The notes below the pieces were generated by a model. That model had not been told where the DNA came from and did no database searches. It saw only the letters and a list, made by a program, of their open reading frames with translations. A stretch of DNA of 64,000 bases, taken from Isoetes taiwanensis (taxonomy: Eukaryota > Streptophyta > Lycopodiopsida > Isoetales > Isoetaceae). Location of the stretch: NCBI GenBank assembly GCA_021234155.1, contig JAJEKV010000053.1, positions 7,829,424-7,893,423 of the forward strand, given 5' to 3'. Shown one piece after another: positions 31,910 to 43,309 of the stretch. A program made the translations under genes and the position numbers. Each line of letters opens with the position of its first letter. Position 1 is the stretch's first letter.

Positions 31910-32189
31910 CTTGCTTTGGCTCACTATTTTACCTCCTCCCTATTTACACACACACATTTTTCATCGCATGCTTGCCATGCCACTCGCTCTTTCTTTGACC
32001 TCCACATATAGTTCGTTTCTAAAGAGAGAACGCTTTTTCGCTTTTGCAAACTTCCGTTTGGTCCACAAAATATCCAAGCCAATCTTCAACCTATTCGCAC
32101 ATTCAGTTCGATATAAGTAACACGCATTATGAAGCTCCACAATATTGTGTTATTCATTTTGATATGGGGTTTCACAACGCACTTCTAAG
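31910..32189 (-). promoter_or_regulatory. Upstream region of the dirigent gene, shared with a paralogue remnant
   Basis: The sequence just upstream of the start codon (31920-32060, including tatttacacacacac, tcgcatgcttgccatgcca and ctctttctttgacctc) is repeated at 36720-36840 next to a dirigent N-terminus. It was therefore duplicated with the gene and probably holds its promoter and 5' leader. No single TATA box is convincing. Confidence 0.4.
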
Positions 32190-32530
32190 GGTGCATCCCC
32201 ATTAGGTCGTTATTCAGGCTGACTTTGCCACATGGCAAACCCAGCCAGGAAAAAAAGCATTCCCATTACCTTCAAGGCACAGGAGTTTTGCTGACGAGTC
32301 CAGGGCACCTTCCCTTTCTTCAGAAGTCCTCAAGGACTTCCGAATTGCCCAAGTCAGGCCTTGGGTTTGTCTTCTAGCAAGCTGGATTTGTCCTCTAGCA
32401 ACCTGGGTTTGTCTTGTAGCCCAGTGCCAGTTTGTCCTATGGCTCAATGCAATCAACCAAGAAAATAGAAGCTCAGCAACAACAGTAATGGGAATCATTA
32501 GGGCGGATTTGGGGTCTCAAAATGGCCTCC
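32190..32530. repeat. MITE-like segment, first orientation
   Basis: It begins ggtgcatccccatta, has tttgccacatggcaaac near 32225, and ends agggcggatttggggtctca to about 32530. A shorter segment at 36305-36425 has the same end sequences in reverse order and orientation, showing a dispersed element family present twice in opposite directions. Confidence 0.5.
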
Positions 32531-32531
32531 T

Positions 32532-34020
32532 ATCAGCCATTCCACGTCATATTTCCGCTCCCTTTTTCCCATGCCACCTAGGCTACCAAAATCTCATCAT
32601 TACAGATTTACTTGGAATATTCTCCCGGAATAAGGGGGATTGCGCATTCATGGCGCCATATGTATTTAATTCTGTTGGTTGTCAGACAGGCTGATGCAAC
32701 ATGTGGCGCTTCTAAAAAGCCACTTGCATTATAGCATACCGGCAACTCATGACGGTGTCTCTTGGTTTATCGATACCAAGCGCGTGCGGTCACCGATTCT
32801 TGCGCTTATTTTCATTTAGAGGTTATGGCCATACAAGCTTCCCGCCTTCCACATTTCAAAATTTGAATGTGTAGGTTGAAGCTTTGTATCGACTTTCATT
32901 TCGAGGTGGCGGCCGCAAGGGCCGCCTTTATGGGTGGTTCACATGGAGAAGTTTAGGCCCTCCGCTGAGTTCTGGCGGAGTCAGCACTGATTAAAAAATT
33001 CAGCGATGCATCAGCTACGCAAGTTGGATCTTGCAAGGGCTGATTTTGCAAAACGGGGCTGAATTTTTTTGCCTCAGCCCAAGTTCTTGGGTTTTAAGCC
33101 GGCCAAGCAGTTCGGGTCCATGTGAACCCAGCATTAACCGGGATCTTTACTTCATCCCAATACAGGCTTCCCGCCCCCTACAATTCAAAATTTGAATTTG
33201 CTTAATGTATAAAAGCATGGATTGTAGGAGAATGGACTTTTCGATTTCCATATGCATGTTGCAAATTTCAAAAACGAGGTTAGTAACGGACGCTCGCTCA
33301 CACACGGTTTAATTGTCTTTGGGGCATACAAATTGTACACCTTCATTTGGCGCCGCGGCGATCCCACACAAGATGGAAGCTCCAAATGATGTGTGGATAA
33401 GGATCAAACCGACTCACCTAATATGCTCCAGTCTTCAATCGCAAAAAAGGAGGTCTAAAAATAAGAACTTAGACCTCGATGTGTTGTGTCTTGCGTGCTC
33501 AAAAAGTGTCGCATATCCGGGCGGATGGGCGTTTATATCCATTGGATCCGTTGAGTGGCAAGAAACCGCCATTTCGGGACGTTTCAAGTTTAGTCCGATT
33601 TTGTGGTAACGGTAACTCGGCCTCCTAGGATATTGTGAGATTGAGAGAGGATGAAGGCATTCTAATCGAATACGTTCCTTGAGATGAGCCGCCCGATAAG
33701 GAAGGGGAAATATCCGTGAAGATGCTAATAAATGACATTATACTTTGCAATGTGAAGGGTTTATACATTCTTGAAGTACAAAGGTTATGGTGTTTGTGTT
33801 TAGATACCGCTAATACAAGAAGTCTTTGACTACTTTTAACAATAGATTCCTTTAAAAATCTATTGCTATTTAAATTATAGCAAAAATGAGTCTTGAAACT
33901 CTTTAAGTAGTAGAAGAACTCTTTGACTAGTTATCCATTTGATGACCATTTTTTAAGAAAATATGATATGTGACATTCTTATATGCAAACATTCATAAAA
34001 TTTATGAACATTGAAGGTCA
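32532..34020. other. No recognisable gene; one direct repeat
   Basis: ttcaaaatttgaat preceded by cttcccgcc occurs at about 32838 and 33167, a direct repeat of about 38 bases. TATAAAAG at 33208 is a possible TATA box. An open frame at 33313-33609 on the plus strand has no recognisable motif. The rest is AT-rich. Confidence 0.4.
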
Positions 34021-34029
34021 AAGCCATCC

Positions 34030-34880
34030 TTGTTTAAAGAGGATCATATGATGCGAAATCTTCATGCTGTAAGTAATTGGATATAAGAAATTACCGGTGT
34101 GATCCTTTGCGTAAAAAGTAAATAGAAACACAAATATTGAACTTACAACTTAGCGTAAACAAATAGTATTTTAATAAACCAACACTTTATATACTAACAC
34201 TTTACACTTTAAATAAGATATTTCTTTCTTTCCTTTTACTTGAAAGCTATTTTTTTTTCAAGATGGATCACACCAAGTTTAATAATACATATGCAAAAAA
34301 AAAAAGGGACACACTAAATTTGCATGGTGTGATCCACTTTCTTATTTGTTGTCAAATTAAAATTAAACACAAGTACTCATTCCTATTTGTATCTAAAATG
34401 CTTTACCACTCTTAAGTACATAAGTCATTATCCCTTTTCAAAGAGCATATAATTTTTCAAGAAGGATCACACCAAGTTTAATAGTACATATGCAACAAAA
34501 ATGGAACACATTAAATTCGCATCGTGTGATCCACTTTCTTATTTGTTGTCAAATTAAAATTAAACACAAGTACCCCTTCTCATTTAATGCTTTACCACCC
34601 CAAGTGCATAAAGTTATTAGTCCTTTTCAAAGAGCATATCTTTTTTTAAGAAGGATCACATCAAGCATCCTATTTGCATCTAAAATACTTTACCAACTCT
34701 AGTAGTACATAAAGTTATTAGCCCTTTTCAAAAAGCAAACACTTTATCAATAAATGAGCACGTCACATATCCACACTTAACTTCAAATAAGACACATATA
34801 TATTTCTTTTATTAAAAGATTAATCAAAGTAATTTTACTATAGGAAGTCATCTTTTTCCAAAAAGATCACACCAAGCGAA
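34030..34880. repeat. Cluster of hairpin-like repeats with ggatcacacc / ggtgtgatcc ends
   Basis: ggatcacaccaagtttaata at 34265 and 34464 is followed about 50 bases later by ggtgtgatccac or cgtgtgatccac, so each copy is a potential hairpin. The two copies sit in a tandem repeat of about 199 bases (ttcttatttgttgtcaaatt at 34339 and 34538). Partial copies occur near 34040, 34652 and 34864. Confidence 0.65.
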
Positions 34881-36120
34881 TTTTGTATAAGCTAAAAGGT
34901 TGGAATATACTAAATTGTTTGTTGTCAATAGATAATAACACCAAGTCCCTCATCAATAGTCTCCCATTTGCATATAAAATATGTATCATTCCAAGTTATA
35001 TTATGTTTTATGAACTAAACTTTTTCAAAGGGGGTCCCAAACACTTAATCAATAAGCCAACACTTTACCAACAACCAAAGCTTTATTAAATAAGATTTTT
35101 ATGTTATTTTATCAAACCTAACAATGTTTCCATATGTGACACTTTGAGTTAACTGATCCAAAGGCTCATGAAAGCGACATTTTATACAATATGTCTTTGG
35201 AGCTTTTGTGTCGTGGCATTAGTAAACACCTCTAATGGAGCAAATATTTTGTAACTCATTTTTTCAACAACCCTGGATGCACGTCTTATCAAACATTTCT
35301 TCATTGCAAGGACACCATTCTCATAACTTTGAGGCTTGCACAATTCGCTTAAACGAGGTCATGGGACGACTTTCAAGCTCGGCTCCCACAACTTTACAAC
35401 GTAAAACTAGATGCCCATTGCCCTGAATGTATATCTTGGTAACGCATGTCTCTTATATCCATATGTTAGACAACAACGATGCTAGTAGTGCTTTTCCCTA
35501 GTCTCAAATCCCCGACATCTGATAAATATAGCCCAAAGAAAAATATTTGATTCAGTGAGTGAATATAAATCAAGAAGAGGGAAGAAAAAAGAAGCAAGGA
35601 TCACATGACGCGAAATCTCACTACACATTTACAAAGTGCATATGCATTTTCGCATGGTGTGATCCATGTATTATTGAGGGTGCAAATTTGCAAATATCCT
35701 CCTCTTCAAATCCCACGTTCGTTAAGGATAGCGTTCTCACCCACGAGCCTATGGATAGATATCCTTTCACCGTCAGATCGATCGGTCGTTGAATTGTAAG
35801 AATGAATGGCAGGGAGCAATACGATGAATGGGAAGAGCTGAAAAGTAGGAAAACTTCAGAATGAAAATTTGGGTAGTAAAAACATGGCATGTAACGTACG
35901 TTTGCTTGTCCGCACATCGCCTCGCCGTTGTTGCTTAACTCTATGCTCGCCCCGCAAAAACACAGACACTATTGGAGACTTGGATTCCAAATGAAGAGCA
36001 AAGGCGGAGAGGATGCACGTAGCGGCGCTAATGTGAACAATGGAAATCTTGGTGCCAAAATTTGATAAGGTGGTTGGTGCATGTAGGCATGTGCACATTA
36101 GGCGGGAAAAGTAGCCATTA
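34881..36120. other. No recognisable gene; one more hairpin repeat at 35598-35673
   Basis: aggatcacatgacgcgaaat at 35598 pairs with the region cgcatggtgtgatccat ending near 35670, another member of the hairpin family. Short frames elsewhere show no motif. Confidence 0.4.
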
Positions 36121-36304
36121 TTTTGGTCCGCGATACGATTTTCGAAAAATGCGGGAATGAATGCACAAACATGTCCTATGAAATTTTGTCAGTTGGATGC
36201 CAAGTAAGCCTGCTCCTCTTTCTACTTGCCAACTAATACTGACTTTGGAAAAAAATGCGCAAACATCATTGGTCGCGAGAAACATGACGGGGAATTCTGG
36301 CATC

Positions 36305-36425
36305 CAAGATATGGGCCATTTTGAGACCCCAAATCCGCCCTAACGGGTATGCGCCCTAACAGATTGTAGGAACTCAGTTCCGATGACATGGCAAACTCGG
36401 TTTCTGTATAATGGGGATGCACCTA
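36305..36425. repeat. MITE-like segment, reverse orientation
   Basis: It starts ggccattttgagaccccaaa and continues tccgccct, the reverse complement of the right end of the 32190-32530 segment. It ends aatggggatgcacc, the reverse complement of that segment's left end. At about 120 bases it is a shorter family member. Confidence 0.5.
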
Positions 36426-36478
36426 AGCCCCATCAAGTTTCCTTCGATTCACCCATGTTCTTGGCTTAAGTATACTAG

Positions 36479-36568
36479 AATGTCACTTTAGGTGACATTC
36501 TCATGTGGAAACACTGCCTATGCGCACGGGCGGTCTTGACACATGAGAATGTCACCTAAAGTGACATT
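36479..36568. repeat. Perfect 29-base inverted repeat
   Basis: The arm 36479-36507 (aatgtcactttaggtgacat...) and the arm 36540-36568 are exact reverse complements, separated by 32 bases. Each arm is itself nearly palindromic (aatgtcac...gtgacatt). It may be a very small MITE or the hairpin end of a larger element. Confidence 0.85.
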
Positions 36569-36649
36569 TTCGTTACGTGAAAGCCACTTACATTACATTC
36601 TGCGGCAAAATGTCGAGTAAATGTGTACTGCCACGTGTCAACATACGAT

Positions 36650-36850
36650 TGGACCAACATATGCCAGCAACACTAACATGCCCAGTGCCTTTGCCTTGCT
36701 CCTCTCCATCTTTGTTTGCCCCAAATAATATTTCGCCTCCTTATTTACACACACAAGATTTTTGTCGCATGCTTGCCATGCCATTCGCTCTTTCTTTCAC
36801 CTCGACATGTAGTTTCAGAACGCCTTTTTGCTTTGTAAACTTCTAAGCCC
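36650..36850 (-). pseudogene. 5' remnant of a second dirigent gene
   Basis: On the minus strand an ATG at 36709 reads MERSKAKALGMLVLLAY, matching the N-terminus of the dirigent gene at 31909, and the 140 bases upstream match that gene's upstream region. Coding similarity stops after about 20 codons, near 36650, and no dirigent barrel follows. This is a truncated duplicate in the same orientation, about 4.8 kb away. Confidence 0.7.
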
Positions 36851-39180
36851 CATCAAGTTTCATTTCGATATTCATGTTACAAATTTCACACATATTATCC
36901 TCCTCATACTCGTTTCATCCGGGCCCTTGATCCAAGGAATATACTAGTGGATATTCCTTATCCTCCAACCCTGACCGGCGGGCCAAAAAGGAGATGATTT
37001 GAAGGCCATGGTTCAAAAGTCAATCATGCAATAATTAAACAACACATTCAATCACATAACATGAAGAGACAACGGATTACAACACAAACAACATAAACAA
37101 TAATATTTGCTTGCACAGAGCTTGCTGGACCCGCCTTGCATGGAATGGGCATGATAACAAAAACTTGCCTCTGATAACCAAAATGAAACCAAAGGCATAA
37201 CCCTTCCATTTTCCAGTTTTATGCATGCCCATTATGAAGGTAATCTAAGGCTGGATTTCCACTACGTATTCATTCAAAATAGAAGCCAATAGCAAATCCC
37301 CATGTCACATTCTGCGTTTGTCCCTCTTTCCATTAGTTACGGTAGCTATATAGCTGGCACTATTTTTGTTGTTGTCATTGAATTTTCATACCATGGTTGC
37401 TCGATAGAAGCAATATTTCAGATCGGGAGAAGAACATTTAAAAATAGCTAAAAAACAGTGATTGTTGTTTCTGTGTTGCCGTTATAATGGAAGCCAGTAG
37501 AAATTGCCAACATTCGATGTTACCGCCTAGAAACTATGTTGTCGAATCATTATAAAAGTTGTCGTTAGCACTAGGATTGTCCCTTGATTAACCCAAATGG
37601 GTTTATTCCTACACCTTTTTTGAAATTCTATTATAGCTTCCATTACTAGCCATAATGTAGAGCCAAATGCAAAGGGGTCAAGTTTATTCTCAAAGTCTTT
37701 AACATTTCTCACATTATTTTGCAAATATGATTTTTCCTAAGAATTCTAATTCTTCCATCTTGTAATTCATGATATGAGAAATCTATCACAAGAAGAATTA
37801 GAAAAATCTATGGTAGAATTTTCGAGATATAATTCCTTAAAGTTTGAAGTTCAGAAGTTCGTTATGGACCCAGTTAGGTCCCCCGAGGGCCAAAATTTTG
37901 AAAATTCATAGTACTACTTCACTTTTTGAAAAAATGAAATCCATTTAGCAAGACGTGTAGTACTTAGTATCTACTTCCATTGAAAAATAATAGCACCTTC
38001 ATATTCTTATTCTATTTCAAATATCATGGATATGAAGTGGTTCCTGAATGTTTCTTTTTCAGAAATTCCTTAGGGACCCGACTGGGTCTCTCAAGGATTG
38101 AAATTATGATTTGCTCATTGATATATCAAATTTTTATGAAATCACATGAAATTTGAAAAATGAGTAGCATTTGTAGGCTACCTTCATACAAAATTAATGT
38201 TATCTTGAAATTTGTATTCCATGTTGAGTGTCATGAGATTATATCATAATCATTGAAACCATTGAATTGAGTGTATTTCAAGGTGCGATTTGTGCCAAAC
38301 TTGTGAAGAATTTTATTTTGCCATTGAATATGGTGGTACAACTTCGAGTTAATCTTACAATTCAGGTGTTCATATTTAAAATCTCATAAGTATCATGAAG
38401 AACTAGTCCCTAATATGGAGAAGGGATTGAGGGACCCATACGGGTTGATGAACCCAAACAGGTCCTTGAGACAACTCTAGTGTCAGTGGAAATCTGGCCT
38501 AATAGAAAATGATTCTTTTAGAAATTTAAGTTTCACTATTTGGCTCAATGATTACAAGAAATTTACTGCCGCACCACACCAGAGTGGAACATTGTCAATA
38601 TTGTTGTTGCTATATAAAACTACTTCAACAAGGTTGCATATGAAACGGGAGCAAATCATTGAAACGGGAGCAAAAGGAATATTCCTTGAAGATTCCTTTT
38701 TTTTTCAAAAAAAAGGCTAAAATAAAGAAGTTAAAAAAAAAGGGGGCATAAAATTATATTTTGACCCCCCCAAAATAGCCCTTTTTTTGTGCGAAAAGAG
38801 AATTGACAATGTCAAAGTGACACTTTTCAACCAATTAGAATTTTCCTCAAGTATGTTTTTTGAGAGAACTCCTGTTTTAAGAGAACATAACTTTTAATCG
38901 AAAATAGAAGTGAAGTAGTAACTGGCATTTTAGTATATTAAAAAATTGAAGATAAAATCTTGATATTCAAATGCTAAATTTACAGTACTTTTGAAAATAC
39001 TCAGTTATGTACAAAAGTGTGAGGAGTGATGAGAGAAGGATCGAGCACAAAAAACAAAAATTAGAGCTCCTTGATCCAAAAGGGCCAACAAATATCCAGT
39101 TTTCCATGTGTCTTAGAAATTAGCAAATTTCTTTTGTTTAAATAGCGAAGATAGTAGCGAAAAAGGTATACTATGTTCAA
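36851..39180. other. No recognisable gene
   Basis: AT-rich DNA with scattered runs (for example ttcaaaaaaaaggc near 38710 and an a/t-c/g mirror of gggggcataaaattatattttgaccccc near 38742-38770). No frame above 65 codons and no repeat of note. Confidence 0.45.
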
Positions 39181-39590
39181 ACACAAGAAACCCTTTTTGT
39201 ATTCTGGAATACATTTACTATTCCGGAATAGCACAACGAAAAAAAATATCAAACCCTTTTTGTATTCCGGAATACATATTCTATTCTGGAATATCAAAAG
39301 GGAAACGCAAAGCAACATCAATTAGGTTTTCTTGGCATTTTCTATTTATTGCAATGACCTTGCAATTTTTTTATTTTCGTAGGGCTACAGGATCATGGTT
39401 TGAAATAATAAAAGGAGCTTTCTTGTTTGTTTTGTAAGAACCAGGGATACTGTAAGAACCAGGGATACTGGAACGTGGTGCAAAATGATTTGTTTGTTTT
39501 GTAAGAACCAGGGATACTGTAAAAACCAGGGATACTGGAACGTGGTGCAAAATGATAAGAGGGAAATGTATTCCGGAATACACTTTGTAT
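39181..39590. repeat. Palindromes gtattccggaatac and tandem repeat of ccagggatac words
   Basis: The perfect 14-base palindrome gtattccggaatac occurs at 39262-39275 and 39568-39581, with a near copy at 39199-39212. Between them, gtaagaaccagggatactg is repeated four times at two spacings (39434-39542) within a tandem pair of about 75 bases that ends ggaacgtggtgcaaaatgat. Confidence 0.75.
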
Positions 39591-41268
39591 TCTTGTTTTT
39601 TTTTTCTGCTTTGGCTCACGGCGATCTTTTTTTGCAGACCTCTGGCTACAATTTCACAGTCGAGATGGCCATGGCATTGGTGCTGGCTACAAGTTAAGCC
39701 ATGGCGCTAGTTCGTTTGTGCCAGTTTAGGGTTTTCACCAGTTTAGTTTGTGCTGGGATCTGTGATCAGGGATAATGGCTACAAGGGCGTTTGGGCGTGA
39801 GTCGATGGTTTAGAATCCGCTCCCTTCACAACGGGCTTCTTGCCAATCCAAGGTTCAGACTTTTCTTCCCTTTTTCCATCAATGATCTTTGCCGGAGTTT
39901 GTTGCTAATTTGATCCGCTGAAAGTTAAACAATCTCCATTTCTGCAGGTCCTTTAATCGAGTTTTACCTGGACTTGTAGATTCTTATCTGGATCTTTCCG
40001 TTTTCCCTTTGTTTGTGTTTCTAGCTTCAGTTTCCAGCACCATTTGCCTCCCCTTCCCCTTCATTTTCTCAATGATTCAATTCATTTTTGTTTCAGCCCA
40101 GATTTTTTCTTTCCCTCCCTTGTGTGCCGATTTTAAAATTGGGGTTTTTGTAGCTTCAGCCTTGTGAGATATTTTCCAAGATGATTTTTAACGATCCCTT
40201 GATTTCTGCTTTTGGTTTTTCTATATTTTGCAAAGGTGTTATTAACGATCCCTTGATTTTGATCTGTTAAATAATCCAATAATTCTGTCTGTTGTTTTGT
40301 TTTCAACTATCGATTGTCTATGTTGATTGTTTTTGGTTGGATGTGTATGTGCTTGTGTGCTCTGTTTGAATAGTTTTTTCTTATTAAGAGCCCTTTTCAG
40401 ATCTGGTAGCTTTGCATGAGCAATTTCCATCGCTGGCCCTTTTATGTGTATGGTTTTTGTAAAGAAGCAGCGCTTTACTTCAGTTTAATGATGCCCTTAT
40501 TTCCATTGCTGGCCCTTATTATATGTATGGTTTTTGTAAAGAAGGAGCATTTTACTTCAATTTCATGATGCCATTCTTGAAATTGGCCTTTGCAGGTGAT
40601 AAGTTATTAAGGTCCGAGGTCTGTATACATCTCAAATCGTGACGTGGACATTCAGCTACCTGGCGCTTATGGTATGCCTTTTATTAATTGTGTTATTGGC
40701 ATGATAGTTATGCGTGATAGTTTGTGGCAGATCCATTTGCTGAGACAAATATTGACGATACAGGAGCGGGGTCTAAGGACTACGTTCATGTGCATGTCCA
40801 GAAGCATAATGGAAGAAAGATCTTGACACATGTTTGCACTCCTTATCTATCCCAATTGTTTGTTTACATGCACTATATCTAAAGCCACATTATCTTCTTA
40901 AAGACATCTTAGTTCATGTCAAGTGTAAGATCTGCCAGAACTCGCTATCTTAATGATTGATGTCAACATGTTCATGTACTGCCTTGCAACTGCAGGAGAC
41001 TCAGATCTTTGGTGGCGTTCTTGCAATTTCTTGCAAAAGATATGATCACTGAGTCAGAACCTCAATTCTTCAACCACAACATCATAATTGTGGAGAACCT
41101 CAATTCTTCAACCGCAACATCATAATTGTGGACTGTAGTCTCTACCAACACCGACCTATCAATGAAACGTGACAGATCATTGCATCTACAAAAATTTAAA
41201 GCTACTTATAAACATCTCTGTTGAGTTTCACCCCTCCAATATCCAACGCTTTTACAAAGATTGTGGTA
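39591..41268. other. No recognisable gene; two small tandem duplications
   Basis: Mixed T-rich sequence that resembles 5' leader or intron DNA, but no exon is certain. A tandem pair of about 72 bases lies at 40424-40570 (tttccatcgctggccctt...tggtttttgtaaagaag). A second pair of about 38 bases lies at 41057-41133 (gaacctcaattcttcaacc...). Confidence 0.45.
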
Positions 41269-41919
41269 TGTGACGCTCCCTGAACATATACGACCCTCGG
41301 ACGTATACATACGGGGACTTTCCCCTCCCATGGCGACCAACTCGCCACGAGCAGGGCCCTCCGTCTAACTCGGGCCATCTATAATAAGACGCTCAAGTGA
41401 AGGACACAGAGGGGTCATTCGGCCCACGCCTTCAATGGGGCTCCTACGTCGCGGAAGCGTGAATACAAGGGTTAGCACATAGCATAAATCACATATAAAT
41501 AACCACCACGAAGGGTGACACGTCCATCCAAATACCAACGGCAAAGAATATGCATCTAAACCTAAGAAAACACCCCAAACCCATGGTTCTACCCCGGCTC
41601 AGACTCCAGTGAGGATCGACTGATGGCTAGGTCTCAAGAGATCAGCAGACCGAATCTTAACATGGCGTTGGCTGGCATAGAACATCGGCTAGGGTTGTCC
41701 ACTCCATCCGCCCCTCCTGTGCACACTTTGTAGATGAGTCGAATCATGCTATGGCATCGCTATAGCCTTCCGGACACGCAGACTCAAGGTATCACCCTTC
41801 GAGCCTACTACAGGGTTCATGAAGCCCCGTCCGATGAGGCAGGTCGGGGAAGCGTCCCCTTCCAGGATCACAGTGGTTCCATGGGTGGACTAGAGAATAC
41901 GTGCCGCATCAGCGACCCC
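41269..41919 (-). repeat. Chromovirus 3' LTR, left part
   Basis: It starts TGTGACGCTCCC on the plus strand. The other end of the LTR, at 58497, reads AACGTCACA, so the LTR is bounded TGTGACG...CGTCACA. The last five bases, ACCCC (41915-41919), are the target duplication of the inserted gypsy element. Excising that insert gives an LTR of about 1.66 kb. Confidence 0.75.
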
Positions 41920-43309
41920 TGTCAACAAGGGCACGAAACCCAAGCCAACAACACGAGTCTAATGGGCAAAGCTAAAGGTAAAAGATGGTGGTCAATATGA
42001 TCGCGTACTCTCTGCAAGTGCACAGCTGAAATACTCCTCTTTAGACAATATACAATAACAGAAAACAGATCCGATGAATACTTGTGCCCTGGAGTACTTT
42101 AGAACTCAAACTCAGAATTTTTTCTAAGCACAAATCAGCAACTTACACATTTTTATCACACAACATTTAAACAAAATAGAACATTGCCCATAGATATCAG
42201 ATTGTTAATGCCACCACAGTTCAAACTTAATGCCTATGATGGAAAGAAAAAGCAAGACACTGATGATCAACATTCAATAGAATTAATTGACACAATTTCA
42301 GCCTGCTAGAACATTTTTTTCAGAGAATAAATTTCATTTTTTGCAGCCTATCCATTGGGGCATGTACTTGAATCCATTCACATCCACTTTAAAATTGTGA
42401 AAACTCTTTTCAATTAATAATGCCATTCAGTTCACAAACATAATCAGCACAATAGTTATGCTTATCTTCCCACACAGTCATTCATCTACTAAATTTCTTG
42501 CAACAAGAAAACATTCTGAGACCTTCTTCTCTATTCTTCAAGTTCTTCCCCCCCCATCGACCTCTCAGTTGGGTGACTTCCCGCTCCTCCTAAACGACAC
42601 GGGTCCTTTTTCCTTCTCAAAATCTGCCTTTAAAACCTCCACGACCTTTCTCCTTCTCTCTTACGCACCAAATCGGCTGCTCTCCTTCCATTTCCGGCTG
42701 CTCCCCTTCCATTTCCGGCTGCTCCCCTTCCATTTCGGCTCACCTTCTCTTCAAAAACGTGGAAATTGACCTAATCCGGACCTTTGGACTCAAAAAATTG
42801 GCCCTTTGGATTTCCCATGGGTCCGCTCCTTTTCCATGTTGCATGTGGGTTGCATGCATCTCCTAGGTAGTGTACATATCAACATGAATGCTTCCAAGCA
42901 TTACTGACTACTTGAAGCCCTCTTTTTTTAACCCGCTCATGGATTCTCATACCATAATCTATAGCTCCTATGTCTTTGCGTGATCAGAAAATGCTTAAAA
43001 ATGCGACCTTGTCTGACTGCATTTTTCCATGTTGCATTATCTCAAAAATATCTAGAGCATATATGAAGCACATGTACCTCTTGTGGGTTTTCAATCATGC
43101 CACATGCTTTTAAGGTGCTAAAAATTAGTCACGCTTAGCCTTTGACCTTAGACACCACAACCAAGCCGGGCAACACCTGGTCAAAATATCAAAGATTTGC
43201 CATAAAATAAAGTTCTCGCTCCATTTGAATGCATAGGAACGTCACAACACCATCTTTTTATGATGACTTTGTTAAAAAGTCTGTTGCGCAATGCTTTGAC
43301 CGCACAACA
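41920..43309 (-). repeat. 3' LTR of the Tat/Athila-like gypsy element
   Basis: 1390 bases, TGTCAACAAGG...CGCACAACA on the plus strand (TGTTGTGCGG...TTGACA in element sense). It aligns end to end with 56093-57479. Differences are few and lie mostly at C-N-G or CG positions as one- or two-base indels. It contains a triple repeat of ccttccatttccggctgctc near 42685-42740. Confidence 0.9.

Noticed and set aside
31910-31924. Upstream GTG start for the dirigent frame
   Set aside because: Plant nuclear genes start at ATG, and the paralogous remnant supports the ATG at 31909.
33313-33609. 98-codon plus-strand frame downstream of a TATAAAAG
   Set aside because: The TATA-like word is close to a direct repeat and the product has no recognisable domain, so a gene call is not supported.
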